Shown here in pieces: positions 29,645 through 40,202 of a stretch of 64,000 nucleotides of DNA. Both the position numbers and the translations under genes were made by a program. The notes under the pieces were generated by a model. That model ran no database searches. It was not told the DNA's origin and worked only from the letters and a program-made list of their open reading frames with translations. Every line of letters begins with the position of its first letter. Position 1 is the stretch's first letter. This DNA comes from Novosphingobium sp. Chol11 (GTDB lineage: Bacteria > Pseudomonadota > Alphaproteobacteria > Sphingomonadales > Sphingomonadaceae): NCBI RefSeq assembly GCF_900218065.1, contig NZ_OBMU01000001.1, positions 272,336-336,335 of the forward strand, read 5' to 3'.

Positions 29645-30904
29645 TCAACCGAGCGCCGCTTGCTTTTCGGCCGCTAACCTATCGAGCTCAGCGCGGCTCT
29701 TCTTCTCGCTGGCGGATTTCAGCTGCCCGCAGGCGGCCATGATGTCCCGGCCCCGCGGCGTGCGCACCGGAGCGGAGATGCCGCCTTCGAACACGATGTC
29801 GGAAAAGCGCTTGATCCGCTCGGGCGTCGAACATTCATAGTCCGTGCCCGGCCAGGGATTGAACGGGATCAGGTTGACCTTGGCTGGGAGCTTGTAGTGA
29901 CGCAGCAGCCGCACCAGTTCGCGCGCATCCTCGTCGCTGTCATTCTTGTCCTTGATCATCACATATTCGAAGGTGATGCGGCGGGCATTGTTGGCGCTGG
30001 GATAGTCGGCACAGGCCTGAAGCAGCTGTTCGATGCCGAACTTCTTGTTGAGCGGCACCAGTTCGTCGCGCACATCCTTGGTCACGGCGTGGAGCGACAC
30101 GGCGAGGTTGACGCCGATCTCTTCACCAGCGCGCGCCATCATCGGCACCACGCCGGAGGTCGAGAGGGTGATGCGGCGCTTCGACAGCGCCAGGCCATCG
30201 CCGTCCATGACGACCTTTAGCGCGTCGCGGACATGGTCGAAATTGTAGAGCGGCTCGCCCATTCCCATCATCACGATGTTGGTCAGCATGCGGCCATCGG
30301 TCGTATATTGCGACGCGTCGTCGGCTTCGTCGTCATTGGCCGACGCCATGCTGCCCTTTGGCCATTCGCCCAGCGCGTCGCGGGCCAGCATCACCTGCCC
30401 GACGATTTCGCCCGGCGTCAGATTGCGCACCAGCCGCATCGTGCCGGTATGGCAGAAACGGCAGTTGAGCGTGCAGCCCACCTGGCTGGAGACGCAGAGC
30501 GTTCCCCGATCGGCGTCGGGGATGAACACCATTTCATAATCCTGGCCATCGTCCGACCGGAGCAGCCATTTGCGGGTGCCGTCGCTCGACACCTGGGCTT
30601 CCACCACCTGAGGGCGGCCAACGACGAAGCGCTCGGCCATCCAGCCGCGCATGGGCTTGGCAAGATCGGTCATGGCGTCGAAATCGGTCTCGCCGCGATG
30701 ATAGAGCCAGTGGAACAGCTGCTTGGAGCGGAGCTTCGCCTGCTTGGCGTCGAGCCCTGCTTCCTCCAGCGCGCCTTTGATCTGCGGGCGCGACAGGCCC
30801 ATGAGGTCAGTGCGTCCATCTTCACGCGGCGTCACCGCGCGCGGCACGGGCACAGGGTCAATAGCGCCGGGAATCGGCATCAGGGGGCTGGCGGATGAAT
30901 GCAT
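29645..30904 (-). CDS. rlmN: 23S rRNA/tRNA adenine-C2 methyltransferase RlmN
   Basis: This 419-residue dual-specificity radical SAM enzyme methylates A2503 of 23S rRNA and A37 of some tRNAs. It has the N-terminal helical RNA-binding region ([16 protein letters not shown]), the cluster motif [12 protein letters not shown] (CxxxCxxC), GMGEPLYNF, and a C-terminal methyl-carrying cysteine in MAACGQL. The ATGs at 30916 and 30904 are both possible; neither has a clear ribosome-binding site, and the longer open frame upstream runs into the next gene. The position 47 bp downstream of an exported-protein gene suggests possible cotranscription. Confidence 0.93.
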   Translation of the reverse strand: MHSSASPLMPIPGAIDPVPVPRAVTPREDGRTDLMGLSRPQIKGALEEAGLDAKQAKLRSKQLFHWLYHRGETDFDAMTDLAKPMRGWMAERFVVGRPQVVEAQVSSDGTRKWLLRSDDGQDYEMVFIPDADRGTLCVSSQVGCTLNCRFCHTGTMRLVRNLTPGEIVGQVMLARDALGEWPKGSMASANDDEADDASQYTTDGRMLTNIVMMGMGEPLYNFDHVRDALKVVMDGDGLALSKRRITLSTSGVVPMMARAGEEIGVNLAVSLHAVTKDVRDELVPLNKKFGIEQLLQACADYPSANNARRITFEYVMIKDKNDSDEDARELVRLLRHYKLPAKVNLIPFNPWPGTDYECSTPERIKRFSDIVFEGGISAPVRTPRGRDIMAACGQLKSASEKKSRAELDRLAAEKQAALG

Positions 30905-30951
30905 GGCAGCGCCCATAGCGGATTTTTGCGTATTTATAAAGGGAGCGTCTA

Positions 30952-31443
30952 TCAGCGCAGCCGGGCGCACCCCAATGCCGCCGCGTCGATCGCCGTGGCA
31001 GCGCCGCGCAGCGTGTAGGTGTCGGCAAAGGCTCGCCCATTCGCGCCTTGGGTCTGCACGCTCATGCTGCCTGCCGAGCGCATGGCCGCAATGATGGCGG
31101 CGTCGGAGCGGGGATCGGGCGCCCACGCGTCAGCCTGGCCCGCGACCAGCGGGAAGCGCCGCTCACCGACATTCAGGATGACGGAAGCGCCATCGGCCCG
31201 CACCCGGCTCAGCCGGAAATGCACCTGTCCGCGCACGCGTTGGCGGGGCCAGTTGCCGACCGCTGCAAACCCGCTGCCTGCGCGGCTCACTGGTTTGGCT
31301 ATGGCGTAGCAGCGCGGCGCTGCCGGATCGCGGAATGCCCCCCAGGCTTCGAACATTCCCAGAGAATCCCGCGCAGCCGCAGGCGTCGAGATCAGCAACG
31401 GGAGGAGCCAGAGGCGCTTCATGAAGCTGGCAAAGCCCATCAT
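30952..31443 (-). CDS. Small exported protein, possibly IalB-like
   Basis: The 163-residue precursor has a signal peptide ([18 protein letters not shown], cleavage near AAARDS). The mature part shows alternating strands, two cysteines (CYAIA and a C-terminal GCARL) and a closing [17 protein letters not shown] that recalls the invasion-associated locus B family; this resemblance is weak and by eye. The start at 31443 (double ATG) has AAGGG a few bases upstream. The function is unknown. Confidence 0.6.
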   Translation of the reverse strand: MMGFASFMKRLWLLPLLISTPAAARDSLGMFEAWGAFRDPAAPRCYAIAKPVSRAGSGFAAVGNWPRQRVRGQVHFRLSRVRADGASVILNVGERRFPLVAGQADAWAPDPRSDAAIIAAMRSAGSMSVQTQGANGRAFADTYTLRGAATAIDAAALGCARLR

Positions 31444-31590
31444 GTACCCTTTTGCAACCCTTGCCGTCACGAAACGATCAGCAGGCGCTTGCCGCCGCCG
31501 CAACAGTGGTTATGAAGGATCATCCATCATTGTCGCCCGGATTCGACCGCATTCGGGCTTTGCGCAGAAAAGAAACGGACAAACAGGGAC

Positions 31591-32703
31591 ATGAAGGCCA
31601 CAATCGAACGCGCCACGCTCCTCAAGAGCCTCAGCCACGTCCAGTCGGTGGTTGAACGGCGCAATACGATTCCGATCCTGTCCAACGTGCTGATCGAAGC
31701 GTCCGCCGACGGCGCGATCAAGCTGATGGCGACCGACCTCGATCTCCAGATCGTCGAGAGCGTTTCCGCGCAGGTGGAGCAGCCCGGCGCGACCACCATC
31801 AGCGCCCACACATTGTTCGACATCGCCCGCAAGCTGCCGGAAGGCAGCCAGGTTTCGCTGCACGCGGCCGAGGGCAAGATGCTGATCCAGGCGGGCCGAG
31901 CCCGTTTCAACCTGTCGACCCTGCCGCGCGACGACTTCCCCGTGATCGCGGAAGGCGATCTGCCCACCAGCTTCGAGCTGCCCGCAGAGACGTTGAAGCA
32001 GATCATCGACAAGACGCGCTTCGCTATCTCGACCGAAGAAACGCGCTATTATCTGAACGGAATTTATTTCCATGTGTCGGACGAAGGCCAGCCGGTTCTG
32101 AAGGCCGCTGCGACCGACGGCCATCGCCTTGCCCGCGTCACCGTGCCCCGTCCCGACGGCGCCGATGGGATGCCGGGCATCATCATCCCCCGCAAGTGCA
32201 TCGGCGAACTGCGCAAGCTTCTGGATGAGGTGGAAGGGTCGGTCCAGATCACCCTGTCCGCAAGCAAGATCCGCTTCGGCCTGGGCAGCGCGATCCTCAC
32301 CAGCAAGCTGATCGACGGGACCTTCCCGGATTATAGCCGCGTCATCCCGACCGCCAATGACAAGCTGCTCAAGATCGATCCCCGCAGCTTCGAGGAAGGC
32401 GTGGACCGCGTCGCGACGATCGCGACGGAAAAGACCCGTGCAGTCAAGATGACGCTTGATCGGGACAAGATCACCCTGTCAGTGACCAGCCCGGAAAACG
32501 GCACGGCGGCGGAAGAAGTGCCGGGCGCATTCCAAGGCGAGGGTTTCGATATCGGTTTCAACGCCCGCTACCTGCTGGACATTCTGGGCCAGATCGACAG
32601 CGAGACGGTCGAGCTGCACCTGGCGGACGCGGCAGCCCCGACGCTCATCCGTGAAAATGACCGGAGCCCGGCGCTCTACGTGCTGATGCCCATGCGCGTC
32701 TGA
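31591..32703 (+). CDS. dnaN: DNA polymerase III beta subunit (sliding clamp)
   Basis: The 370-residue protein forms the dimeric ring that tethers DNA polymerases, and is the docking platform for the mutasome encoded at 9-15 kb. Three clamp domains are evident; conserved pieces include VERRNTIPILSNVLIE, KTRFAISTEETRYYLNG, TDGHRLA and the C-terminal YVLMPMRV. The gene is not beside dnaA or recF, as is common in alphaproteobacteria. A strong terminator follows. Confidence 0.96.
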   Translation: MKATIERATLLKSLSHVQSVVERRNTIPILSNVLIEASADGAIKLMATDLDLQIVESVSAQVEQPGATTISAHTLFDIARKLPEGSQVSLHAAEGKMLIQAGRARFNLSTLPRDDFPVIAEGDLPTSFELPAETLKQIIDKTRFAISTEETRYYLNGIYFHVSDEGQPVLKAAATDGHRLARVTVPRPDGADGMPGIIIPRKCIGELRKLLDEVEGSVQITLSASKIRFGLGSAILTSKLIDGTFPDYSRVIPTANDKLLKIDPRSFEEGVDRVATIATEKTRAVKMTLDRDKITLSVTSPENGTAAEEVPGAFQGEGFDIGFNARYLLDILGQIDSETVELHLADAAAPTLIRENDRSPALYVLMPMRV

Positions 32704-32739
32704 ACGTAGGCTCGGCTGAGTATAATGATCAGGGTTTGG

Positions 32740-32775
32740 AAAGATGCTGGCGATGTTCAGCATCTTTCTTTTTTC
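32740..32775 (+). terminator. Intrinsic terminator of dnaN
   Basis: AAAGATGCTG (32740-32749) pairs perfectly with CAGCATCTTT (32758-32767), followed by a T-rich tract. It isolates dnaN from the GGDEF-EAL gene. Confidence 0.88.
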
Positions 32776-32873
32776 CGCTCCCATCGCTGGTTTTCTGTAC
32801 CCGCACCGAGCCATTATGCCTTTTGGCATAACCGGGTAAGTTTCTTTCAACATCTGTGCGTTACGCACGGCCC

Positions 32874-35474
32874 ATGGCCCCTTCGCGCATCAGGCTGAAT
32901 GATTCCCTGTCCCGGCCCGCTGATCTTGCGGTGGCGCTGGGCCTTGCCGAGGGCGGGACCGAGGCGTCGGCTTTCTGGATATCCGGCGCCTTTTCCCACA
33001 TCGCGCGGCTTTGGCCGCTGATCCTGCTGGGCAAGCTGTGCACCGTCGCGCTGCTGCATGTGCCGCTTGGCAGCATCTACTCCATCCTGACATTGCTGTT
33101 CATGCTGCTGATCGACGGCGTGCTGATCGTCGGGCCGCGCGCCGAGCGGTTTCACAACCAAAGACCGCATGTGCAGAAATGGTTGATGCTGCCCGCCGTC
33201 CTGTTGTCGAGCGTGACATTCAGCATGTTGCTGGGACCGGCGCGTTTTGCCGGACCCTTGTCATTTTCCCTCGCGGCCGAAGTCGCGATGGCGCTGATCG
33301 CCATATCCGTGTTCGGCGACCGGCGGTTATTGGGCGTCAGTTATTTTCTTGGAACGCTGATCGTGTCAGCCGTTCAAGGCGCAGGCTTTGCCCAGATCGG
33401 CCTGTTGCTGAGCTGCATTGCCGTCATGCTGATCGCTGCTGTCCGCCAGGCGACCGTTGACCTTGAGCGCGCCGTTACCCGGCATCAGCAGGATCTGCGT
33501 GCCCAACGATCCGACCGGCTGTTGCAGGAATATGAGCAATCGGGGCAGGGCTGGTTCTGGGAAACGGATCGGCAGGGCTGCCTGACCTATCTTTCACAAC
33601 CCTTGGCCCGGACGCTCAATGTTCCCGAGGATGACCTTGTCGGGCGGCCGATCACCGACATCGTATCGGCTGGTGATCATCAAAATGGCGGGGGTGAACG
33701 CACCCTGGGGTTCCATCTTTCAGCGCGGACCGGGTTTTCGGACGTTCATGTGCGGGCGGCGGCAACGCGCGACGAGCGCTGGTGGTCGATCTCCGGCCAG
33801 CCGGTCTTCAATGAATATGGCCAGTTCCATGGCTTCCGGGGAAGCGGGACCGACCTTACGGAAATGCGCCGGAGCCAGGCCGAGGTGCAGCGGCTCGCCC
33901 AGTTCGATTCGCTCACCGGGCTCGCCAATCGCGTGCAGATGCTGCAGTCGTTGGAAGATGCCGTCGCTGGCGCGCGCGGACAACCGGGCGATTGCGCATT
34001 GCTCATGCTGGATCTGGATCGATTCAAGACGGTAAATGATACGCTTGGCCATCCAGCCGGTGACGCACTGCTGCGGCAGGTCAGCCAGAGGCTCCAGCGC
34101 GTGGTCGGTAATCGCGGGCTCGTCGGGCGGCAGGGGGGCGACGAGTTCAAGGTGCTGCTGCCGGGCGGACAGGATCGCGCGCTTCTGTCCCAACTTGCCA
34201 AGACGATCATCAGCACGCTTTCGCAGCCCTACACGATCGAAGGCAAAGTCGTCGTCATCGGGGTGTCCGTCGGCATTTCCTGCTGTCCGCAGGATGGCGA
34301 GACGGCCGATGCGCTGATCCGCAATGCCGACCTGGCGCTCTATGCCGCCAAGGGTGACGGGCGGGGCGTTCATCGCTTCTATTCATCGGAAATGCATGCC
34401 GATGCAGAAGGACGGCGGCAACTGGAGGAGGATCTGCGTCACGCCCTCGCTTCGGACGGGCTGCACCTTGTCTATCAACCCGTCGTGTCCTCCAAGACGG
34501 AGCGGGTTACCGGCTACGAGGCATTGCTGCGCTGGATCCATCCGGTGCGCGGGGAGATATCCCCGTCCATTTTCGTGCCGATCGCGGAAGATACCGGCCT
34601 TATTGGATCGCTGGGCGAGTGGGTGCTCCGCACCGCCTGCCATGATGCAGCCCAGTGGGAAGAGGATATTCGCGTCGCGGTCAATGTCTCGCCCATCCAG
34701 TTCGCCAATCCCGGCCTGCCTGCGACCGTCATGAACGCACTTGCCGCCGCGCAACTCGCGCCCCAGCGGCTGGAGTTGGAGATCACCGAAAGCGTCTTCC
34801 TGAACGATGATGAAGGCACCGATGCGATGTTTTCCCGGCTCAAAGGGATCGGCATCAGGCTGGCGCTGGATGACTTCGGGACCGGCTACTCCTCGCTCGG
34901 CTATCTGAAGAAAGCGCCGTTCGACAAGATCAAGATCGACCAGAGCTTCGTTCGCGGGGCGGTGATGACCGGCAGCCGGAACAGCGCAATCATCAAGGCC
35001 ATCGTCAGCCTGGCGGAGGCGCTGGGCATGGACACGACTGCCGAGGGAGCGGAAACGCAGGACGAACTCGCGCTCATCCGCAATCTGGGCTGTAGCCATA
35101 TACAAGGCTATGTCTATGGCCGCCCGCTCGGCGCCAGCGATGTGCTGGCCCGGCACCGCGTTCATGGCACGGTCGCGCTGGTGGAAGGGTTCCAGTCCAG
35201 CCGTCCTGAGCGCAAGACCATGCTGCGCACGGTTGCGGTACATGCCGACGGCCATGCCTATACCGGGCGCATCCGCAATATTTCGGCCACTGGCGCGATG
35301 ATCGAAGGTCTTTGGAACGTGCCTTCAGGCATGGACCTGACTGTCGAGTTCAGCGACGTGCACAGCGTCCATGCGGTCGTCCGCTGGTCCCGCGACGATC
35401 GAATGGGCGTGGAGTTCGCCAGCGCCATCGATATCGCCGCTGCGTGCGCCCTGCCTCGATCACTGGCATCCTGA
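32874..35474 (+). CDS. Membrane PAS-GGDEF-EAL-PilZ cyclic-di-GMP protein
   Basis: The 866-residue inner-membrane signalling protein has an N-terminal bundle of about five or six helices (residues 40-190), a PAS domain (WFWETDRQGCLTYLS), GGDEF (residues 421-425 in RQGGDEF), EAL (549-551 in YEALLRW) and a C-terminal PilZ-like domain (from about 775; RKTMLR and NISATGAMIEG). The GGDEF motif is intact, but the RxxD inhibitory site is absent (VGNRG stands in its place). EAL catalytic elements NVSPIQF, ELEITES, LDDFGTGYSS, KIDQSF and QGYVYGRP are present, so phosphodiesterase activity is plausible. The start is uncertain; a GTG lies 18 bp upstream and neither has a clear ribosome-binding site. Confidence 0.88.
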   Translation: MAPSRIRLNDSLSRPADLAVALGLAEGGTEASAFWISGAFSHIARLWPLILLGKLCTVALLHVPLGSIYSILTLLFMLLIDGVLIVGPRAERFHNQRPHVQKWLMLPAVLLSSVTFSMLLGPARFAGPLSFSLAAEVAMALIAISVFGDRRLLGVSYFLGTLIVSAVQGAGFAQIGLLLSCIAVMLIAAVRQATVDLERAVTRHQQDLRAQRSDRLLQEYEQSGQGWFWETDRQGCLTYLSQPLARTLNVPEDDLVGRPITDIVSAGDHQNGGGERTLGFHLSARTGFSDVHVRAAATRDERWWSISGQPVFNEYGQFHGFRGSGTDLTEMRRSQAEVQRLAQFDSLTGLANRVQMLQSLEDAVAGARGQPGDCALLMLDLDRFKTVNDTLGHPAGDALLRQVSQRLQRVVGNRGLVGRQGGDEFKVLLPGGQDRALLSQLAKTIISTLSQPYTIEGKVVVIGVSVGISCCPQDGETADALIRNADLALYAAKGDGRGVHRFYSSEMHADAEGRRQLEEDLRHALASDGLHLVYQPVVSSKTERVTGYEALLRWIHPVRGEISPSIFVPIAEDTGLIGSLGEWVLRTACHDAAQWEEDIRVAVNVSPIQFANPGLPATVMNALAAAQLAPQRLELEITESVFLNDDEGTDAMFSRLKGIGIRLALDDFGTGYSSLGYLKKAPFDKIKIDQSFVRGAVMTGSRNSAIIKAIVSLAEALGMDTTAEGAETQDELALIRNLGCSHIQGYVYGRPLGASDVLARHRVHGTVALVEGFQSSRPERKTMLRTVAVHADGHAYTGRIRNISATGAMIEGLWNVPSGMDLTVEFSDVHSVHAVVRWSRDDRMGVEFASAIDIAAACALPRSLAS

Positions 35475-35500
35475 TCCCGCACAGCTTTGCGACCGCGCAC

Positions 35501-35528
35501 AAAAAAGGAGCCGGCGATCGCGGCTCCC
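35501..35528 (-). terminator. Intrinsic terminator of the CheB-like receiver gene
   Basis: Read on the minus strand, GGAGCC (35527-35522) and GGCTCC (35512-35507) form a GC-rich hairpin followed by six T residues (35506-35501). It lies between two convergent genes and serves the minus-strand one. Confidence 0.8.
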
Positions 35529-35552
35529 ATATTGTGCTGAACTGATAACTGT

Positions 35553-35972
35553 TCAGGCGGCGATCGCTGTCCGCTCCGCCTGAACCATGCCGCGGGCCAC
35601 GTCCCTGATCAGGGTGATGAACCGCCCGGCCTCGCGAGCGATCATGGCCTTGTTGAAGCAGGCGGCAGCGCCCCGGTCGAGCGCTTCGGCCATGATCGGC
35701 GCTCCGTCACGCATCAGGCTGGAGAGCATGATGACGGGGCAGGGATCGATCTCCATGATCTCATCGAGGATGCTGAGGCCATCCCGGCCCGGCATGGCGA
35801 CATCCAGCGTCACCACGTCGGGCTTTTCCATGCGGATAAGGTCGATCGCTTCTTCGCCATTGCGGGCGACGCCTACGACATCGAACCGGCAATCGCGCTC
35901 CAGCAGCGTTTCGATCATTGCGCGGATGGTGAGCGAATCGTCGACCACCATGATCCGTATCGGCTTTGCCAT
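35553..35972 (-). CDS. CheB-like receiver-only response regulator
   Basis: The 139-residue protein has one receiver domain and no methylesterase domain. VVDDSLTIRAMIETLL, the phospho-acceptor in VTLDVAMPGRDGLSIL (Asp about residue 57) and MLSSLMRDGA resemble the receiver of CheB/CheY; the conserved lysine is in CFNKAM. A short basic/helical tail follows. No chemotaxis operon is nearby. A GGAGG ribosome-binding site precedes the start. The cyclic-di-GMP gene next door is convergent, so co-regulation is not implied. Confidence 0.82.
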   Translation of the reverse strand: MAKPIRIMVVDDSLTIRAMIETLLERDCRFDVVGVARNGEEAIDLIRMEKPDVVTLDVAMPGRDGLSILDEIMEIDPCPVIMLSSLMRDGAPIMAEALDRGAAACFNKAMIAREAGRFITLIRDVARGMVQAERTAIAA

Positions 35973-36037
35973 ATATTCCTCCGACCCATGTTTTCATGGA
36001 TCATAACGGACGGAGAATGGAGTCATTTAGGCTAGGG

Positions 36038-38536
36038 TCAGAAGAAGAGCTTCCGGAAGGAAATGCTGATCGTCCGGCCCAGCGGATCAAGATAGCCCGG
36101 CTGGTAGCGCAGCGGCGTTCCTCCTGTGGCGTTGGTCACGTCGCGGCGCGTGTTGAAGACATTGTCGATGCCGATCGACACCCGCGATCCGCGTAGAAAC
36201 GGGTGGTTCTTCACCAGCGAAGGCATTTGCCCGAGATTGGCGAACAGCCGCAGGTTCGCCGTCGCGAGGCTGCCGAAATCAAGCCGCGACGTGCCGCCCA
36301 ACGCACCATCGACATGGGTGCCGCTTTCCCAATCGACGCTCAGCCGCGCGCCAAGCCCGTTGTTCGTGTAACCGACGCGGGCCTCCACCTCATGCCTTGG
36401 CTGGCCGCCCGATGATCCTGTCGCGTCGCCGTTCAACAGGTCGAGTTCCGGCACGCCCGGCGCGATCAGGATGCTCTCGGTAAAATGCCATGTGTGATAG
36501 AGGCTGAAGCTCAGCCGTCCGCCTCCACCACCGCGTCCGCCACCCGGCCCGCCAAAACCGCCGCCTGGACGTCCGCCGCCGCCGGGGCCGCCAAAACTGC
36601 CTTGACTACGGGGGTGATCGCTGTCGTTTGGCGCAGGCGGAGGGGGTGCGCCATCCTGGCCTCTCTGCGCTCCGCGCCCGCCACGGTTGCCGAACAGCGC
36701 GCGCATGTCCTGCAATTCCTTCGGCCGGTCCTCCGGCTTCGCGCCAGCCGCGCGCCAGGCTTCGACCAGCTTCTGGATGCGGGACTTGAGCGGGAAGGAT
36801 AGATCGAAACCCCAACGCAGCTGCTCGCTTTGCGACCGTAGATAGTTGATCGGCCGCGCATCGATTTCGGTGAGCGCGCCGTTCACGCGAGTGAAGCGAC
36901 CATCGAAGGCGTCCTCAATGGCCGGGGTCGGTTCGGGGAACGCCGCGATAGGATTGCTCGTCCGGCTGTTGAGGTAGGTCGCGGTCAAAGTCAGGTTGGG
37001 CTTGTCGAACGGCTTCACCGTCGCGCTCAGCCGGAACTGATCCCGCACGCTTTCCTTCAATTGCGCGTTGCCCCCGGTCACCCGCGTCACGAAGACGGTC
37101 TGGCCGCTTTGATAGTCGAAGACCGGAATATTCTCCGTTCTAATGACAGGATCGCTGAGCTGGTTGCCCGTAGGTGCTGCCCGGTCCTGGTTGGCGGAAA
37201 CCAGCAGTTGGACCGCTGGTATCGGCCGCCACCGCACGCCATAGCCTAATGTGGAGAGCGTGCCGAAATCCGAAAGCTCCTGCGCAGCCGCATTCACATT
37301 GATGCCGATGTCGCCAACCGCGCCGAGGACGCCCCTCGCCTTGCTGGTGATGGGCAAGTCGAGCGTTACCTGTCCGCTGGCGATCTGCCGGTCATAGTCA
37401 TTGCTGCGCTCGGTTCCGTTGCGGATCGACCAGGCTTCGAAGCCGTTGGCCGATGCGCCCACCCGGACCGAGCTTGTCACGGCGCCTGCGGGTAGGTCGA
37501 CCACGGGGCCCGACAGTAGCAGGTCGCCCGTCACGGCCCGCGACCGCGCGCTCGCCCGGTCGGTTGAACTCGATCGGTCGGTTCGCGTGCGTGTGTCCGA
37601 CACATCGCCATTGCCGGTGAAGGACCATTGCCAGCCTTTGCCGAGCAGCCCGTTGAACGTCAGCCCCAGATGGCCGGTCGTTCCGCGAATCTGCTGATCG
37701 AGCCGGTTGTCGCGCAGGAATTCGGCATAGCGCGGTCCATCGCCGATCGGCGCGGCGAGTGCTGCCGCCGAAAGCCCTTGCAGCGTGTCATTGTCCGAAA
37801 GCTCGACGCGACTATTGACGGTCATCGACACGCCGCCGAGCGCGCGGGCATAGGTGGCGTTCGCGGATATGCTTTCGGTCGCGGGGCTGAGAGTGCGAAA
37901 GCGGGTGACGTCGATCAGCGCCGGGTTACTCACCGTTCGTTCGATCCCGCGCTGGCTCTCCAGCAAGGAAGCGGCTGCATTATATTTGACGTTCAACGTG
38001 AAGCGATTGTCGCCCCGGATACGCAGCAGGCCCGCCTCGGCCGATCCGCTTTCCCGTCCACCATCGGTGGTCGTAGCCGCCCGCAGATCGGCAAGCTCTG
38101 CACGGAAGCGCTGGCGAAGCACGATGTTCGCCACCTTCTGTGTCGGGGCATAGCCATAGGACAGGGCGACCTGTTCGGGCAGGATATCGACCCGGGCCAC
38201 GGCCTCCGACGGGATGTCCTGAATCTCGGAAAAGCTGGATATGCGCTTGCCGTTCAGCAGAACAACCGGCGTTCCGTTGGTCTGTGCCGACAACTCGGTG
38301 ATCATTTCCGAAATGGATGTCACGCCCAAAGCGCGGATATCGGCGGAGGAAAGCTGCTGTTCGGGCTTGATATTGCCCAGCACAGCGCCACGCTGGGGCT
38401 GGCCGGTGACGACGATCTCTTCCCCTTCGTCGATCTGCACCGGCGGCTCCTGGGATGCAGTCTGCGCCATCAGCGCAGCGGGCGACGCGCCCAATAGGAA
38501 AAACAGCATCAGCGAAGCCGGTCGGCGCACGAACAT
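36038..38536 (-). CDS. TonB-dependent outer-membrane receptor
   Basis: The 832-residue precursor has a signal peptide (SLMLFFLLGASPAALMAQ), a TonB box-like EGEEIVVTGQ, a plug domain (SISEMITELSAQ, VVLLNGKRISSFSEIQDIP) and a C-terminal 22-strand barrel ending in phenylalanine. The barrel is interrupted by a glycine/proline-rich segment encoded near 36515-36690, with runs such as GGPGGGGRPGG and GGRGGGGG. The substrate is unknown; no siderophore or polysaccharide genes are adjacent. The ATG at 38536 is chosen over the in-frame start 39 bp upstream because AAAGGGG precedes it and it begins the signal peptide. Confidence 0.85.
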   Translation of the reverse strand: MFVRRPASLMLFFLLGASPAALMAQTASQEPPVQIDEGEEIVVTGQPQRGAVLGNIKPEQQLSSADIRALGVTSISEMITELSAQTNGTPVVLLNGKRISSFSEIQDIPSEAVARVDILPEQVALSYGYAPTQKVANIVLRQRFRAELADLRAATTTDGGRESGSAEAGLLRIRGDNRFTLNVKYNAAASLLESQRGIERTVSNPALIDVTRFRTLSPATESISANATYARALGGVSMTVNSRVELSDNDTLQGLSAAALAAPIGDGPRYAEFLRDNRLDQQIRGTTGHLGLTFNGLLGKGWQWSFTGNGDVSDTRTRTDRSSSTDRASARSRAVTGDLLLSGPVVDLPAGAVTSSVRVGASANGFEAWSIRNGTERSNDYDRQIASGQVTLDLPITSKARGVLGAVGDIGINVNAAAQELSDFGTLSTLGYGVRWRPIPAVQLLVSANQDRAAPTGNQLSDPVIRTENIPVFDYQSGQTVFVTRVTGGNAQLKESVRDQFRLSATVKPFDKPNLTLTATYLNSRTSNPIAAFPEPTPAIEDAFDGRFTRVNGALTEIDARPINYLRSQSEQLRWGFDLSFPLKSRIQKLVEAWRAAGAKPEDRPKELQDMRALFGNRGGRGAQRGQDGAPPPPAPNDSDHPRSQGSFGGPGGGGRPGGGFGGPGGGRGGGGGRLSFSLYHTWHFTESILIAPGVPELDLLNGDATGSSGGQPRHEVEARVGYTNNGLGARLSVDWESGTHVDGALGGTSRLDFGSLATANLRLFANLGQMPSLVKNHPFLRGSRVSIGIDNVFNTRRDVTNATGGTPLRYQPGYLDPLGRTISISFRKLFF

Positions 38537-38615
38537 ACCCCTTTTGGAAAAAGCGAACCCTTGATGGTCCGTCACTAGGGGCGAACTGTCTCAAAATCTT
38601 GGCAAGGCCAAGGCT

Positions 38616-38630
38616 AATTTGTCGCAAATT
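38616..38630. promoter_or_regulatory. Palindrome upstream of the TonB receptor
   Basis: AATTTG-TCG-CAAATT is a perfect 6-bp inverted repeat, AT-rich against the GC-rich background, in the 189-bp divergent gap between the receptor and the iminopeptidase. It lies 80 bp upstream of the receptor start, a plausible operator position. Confidence 0.35.
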
Positions 38631-38716
38631 GTAGCAGTTGCCGTCGCGCGCTGCGGAACATCTGTATGGACAGGCTTATCCTGCCGCCTGTTCCCTTCGC
38701 CGATCGGCTCGCCTAG

Positions 38717-39667
<951 letters not shown>

Positions 39668-39720
39668 GGCCCTTCCAGTGCGCAGGGAGAGCAGCCGTGG
39701 CGCGGCCGAGGACAAGAGCC

Positions 39721-40116
39721 TCAAGGTTCGCCGTTGGACTCCTGCATCCGCCGTTCCGCAAACCATTGCTCCAGCATCTTGGCGGTGCAGCCGGTGAAGC
39801 CGTTGCTGCCGATGGCCGAGCAACTGCTGGGCAGATTCTGCCGCTGAACCTGCTCCATCGTCGCCACCTGACTGCCCCAGCCCGGCCCACCCGACGGCGC
39901 TGGCTTTTCGCGCAACTTCTTGGGGATGCGGTAGCGTTCGGACTCGGGTTTGCGCGCGCAGACGATGATCTCGTCGCCCTCGCCCTTGGGGCAGGGGTCG
40001 TCCCCATAGACGATGAGGTTGAACACGCGCTGAGGGGGGTCTGCGCTGGCTGGCGTGAGCGACAGGAAGGGCGCCAGCGCCGCTAAGCCAAGCAAGGCAT
40101 GTACAGGAAAGCGCAT
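39721..40116 (-). CDS. Exported four-cysteine protein, paralogue 1
   Basis: The 131-residue precursor has a signal peptide (HALLGLAALAPFLSLTPASA) and no family I recognise. It shares with its upstream neighbour the block LIVYGDDPCP...EIIVCARK, then ERYRIPKKLR and CSAIGSNGFTGC, so all four cysteines are conserved between the two. It is probably periplasmic, with two disulphides. It is the last gene of a minus-strand run dsbB-coq7-paralogue 2-paralogue 1. A GGAGG lies ten bases before the start. Confidence 0.7.
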   Translation of the reverse strand: MRFPVHALLGLAALAPFLSLTPASADPPQRVFNLIVYGDDPCPKGEGDEIIVCARKPESERYRIPKKLREKPAPSGGPGWGSQVATMEQVQRQNLPSSCSAIGSNGFTGCTAKMLEQWFAERRMQESNGEP

Positions 40117-40202
40117 TGGTGAATATCCTCCATTCGCCCCTGTCCACCGGCGGACTGCCCAAATCCGCCCATTTATTCAGACGCCGAGCGTCGCGCGCAC
40201 CG

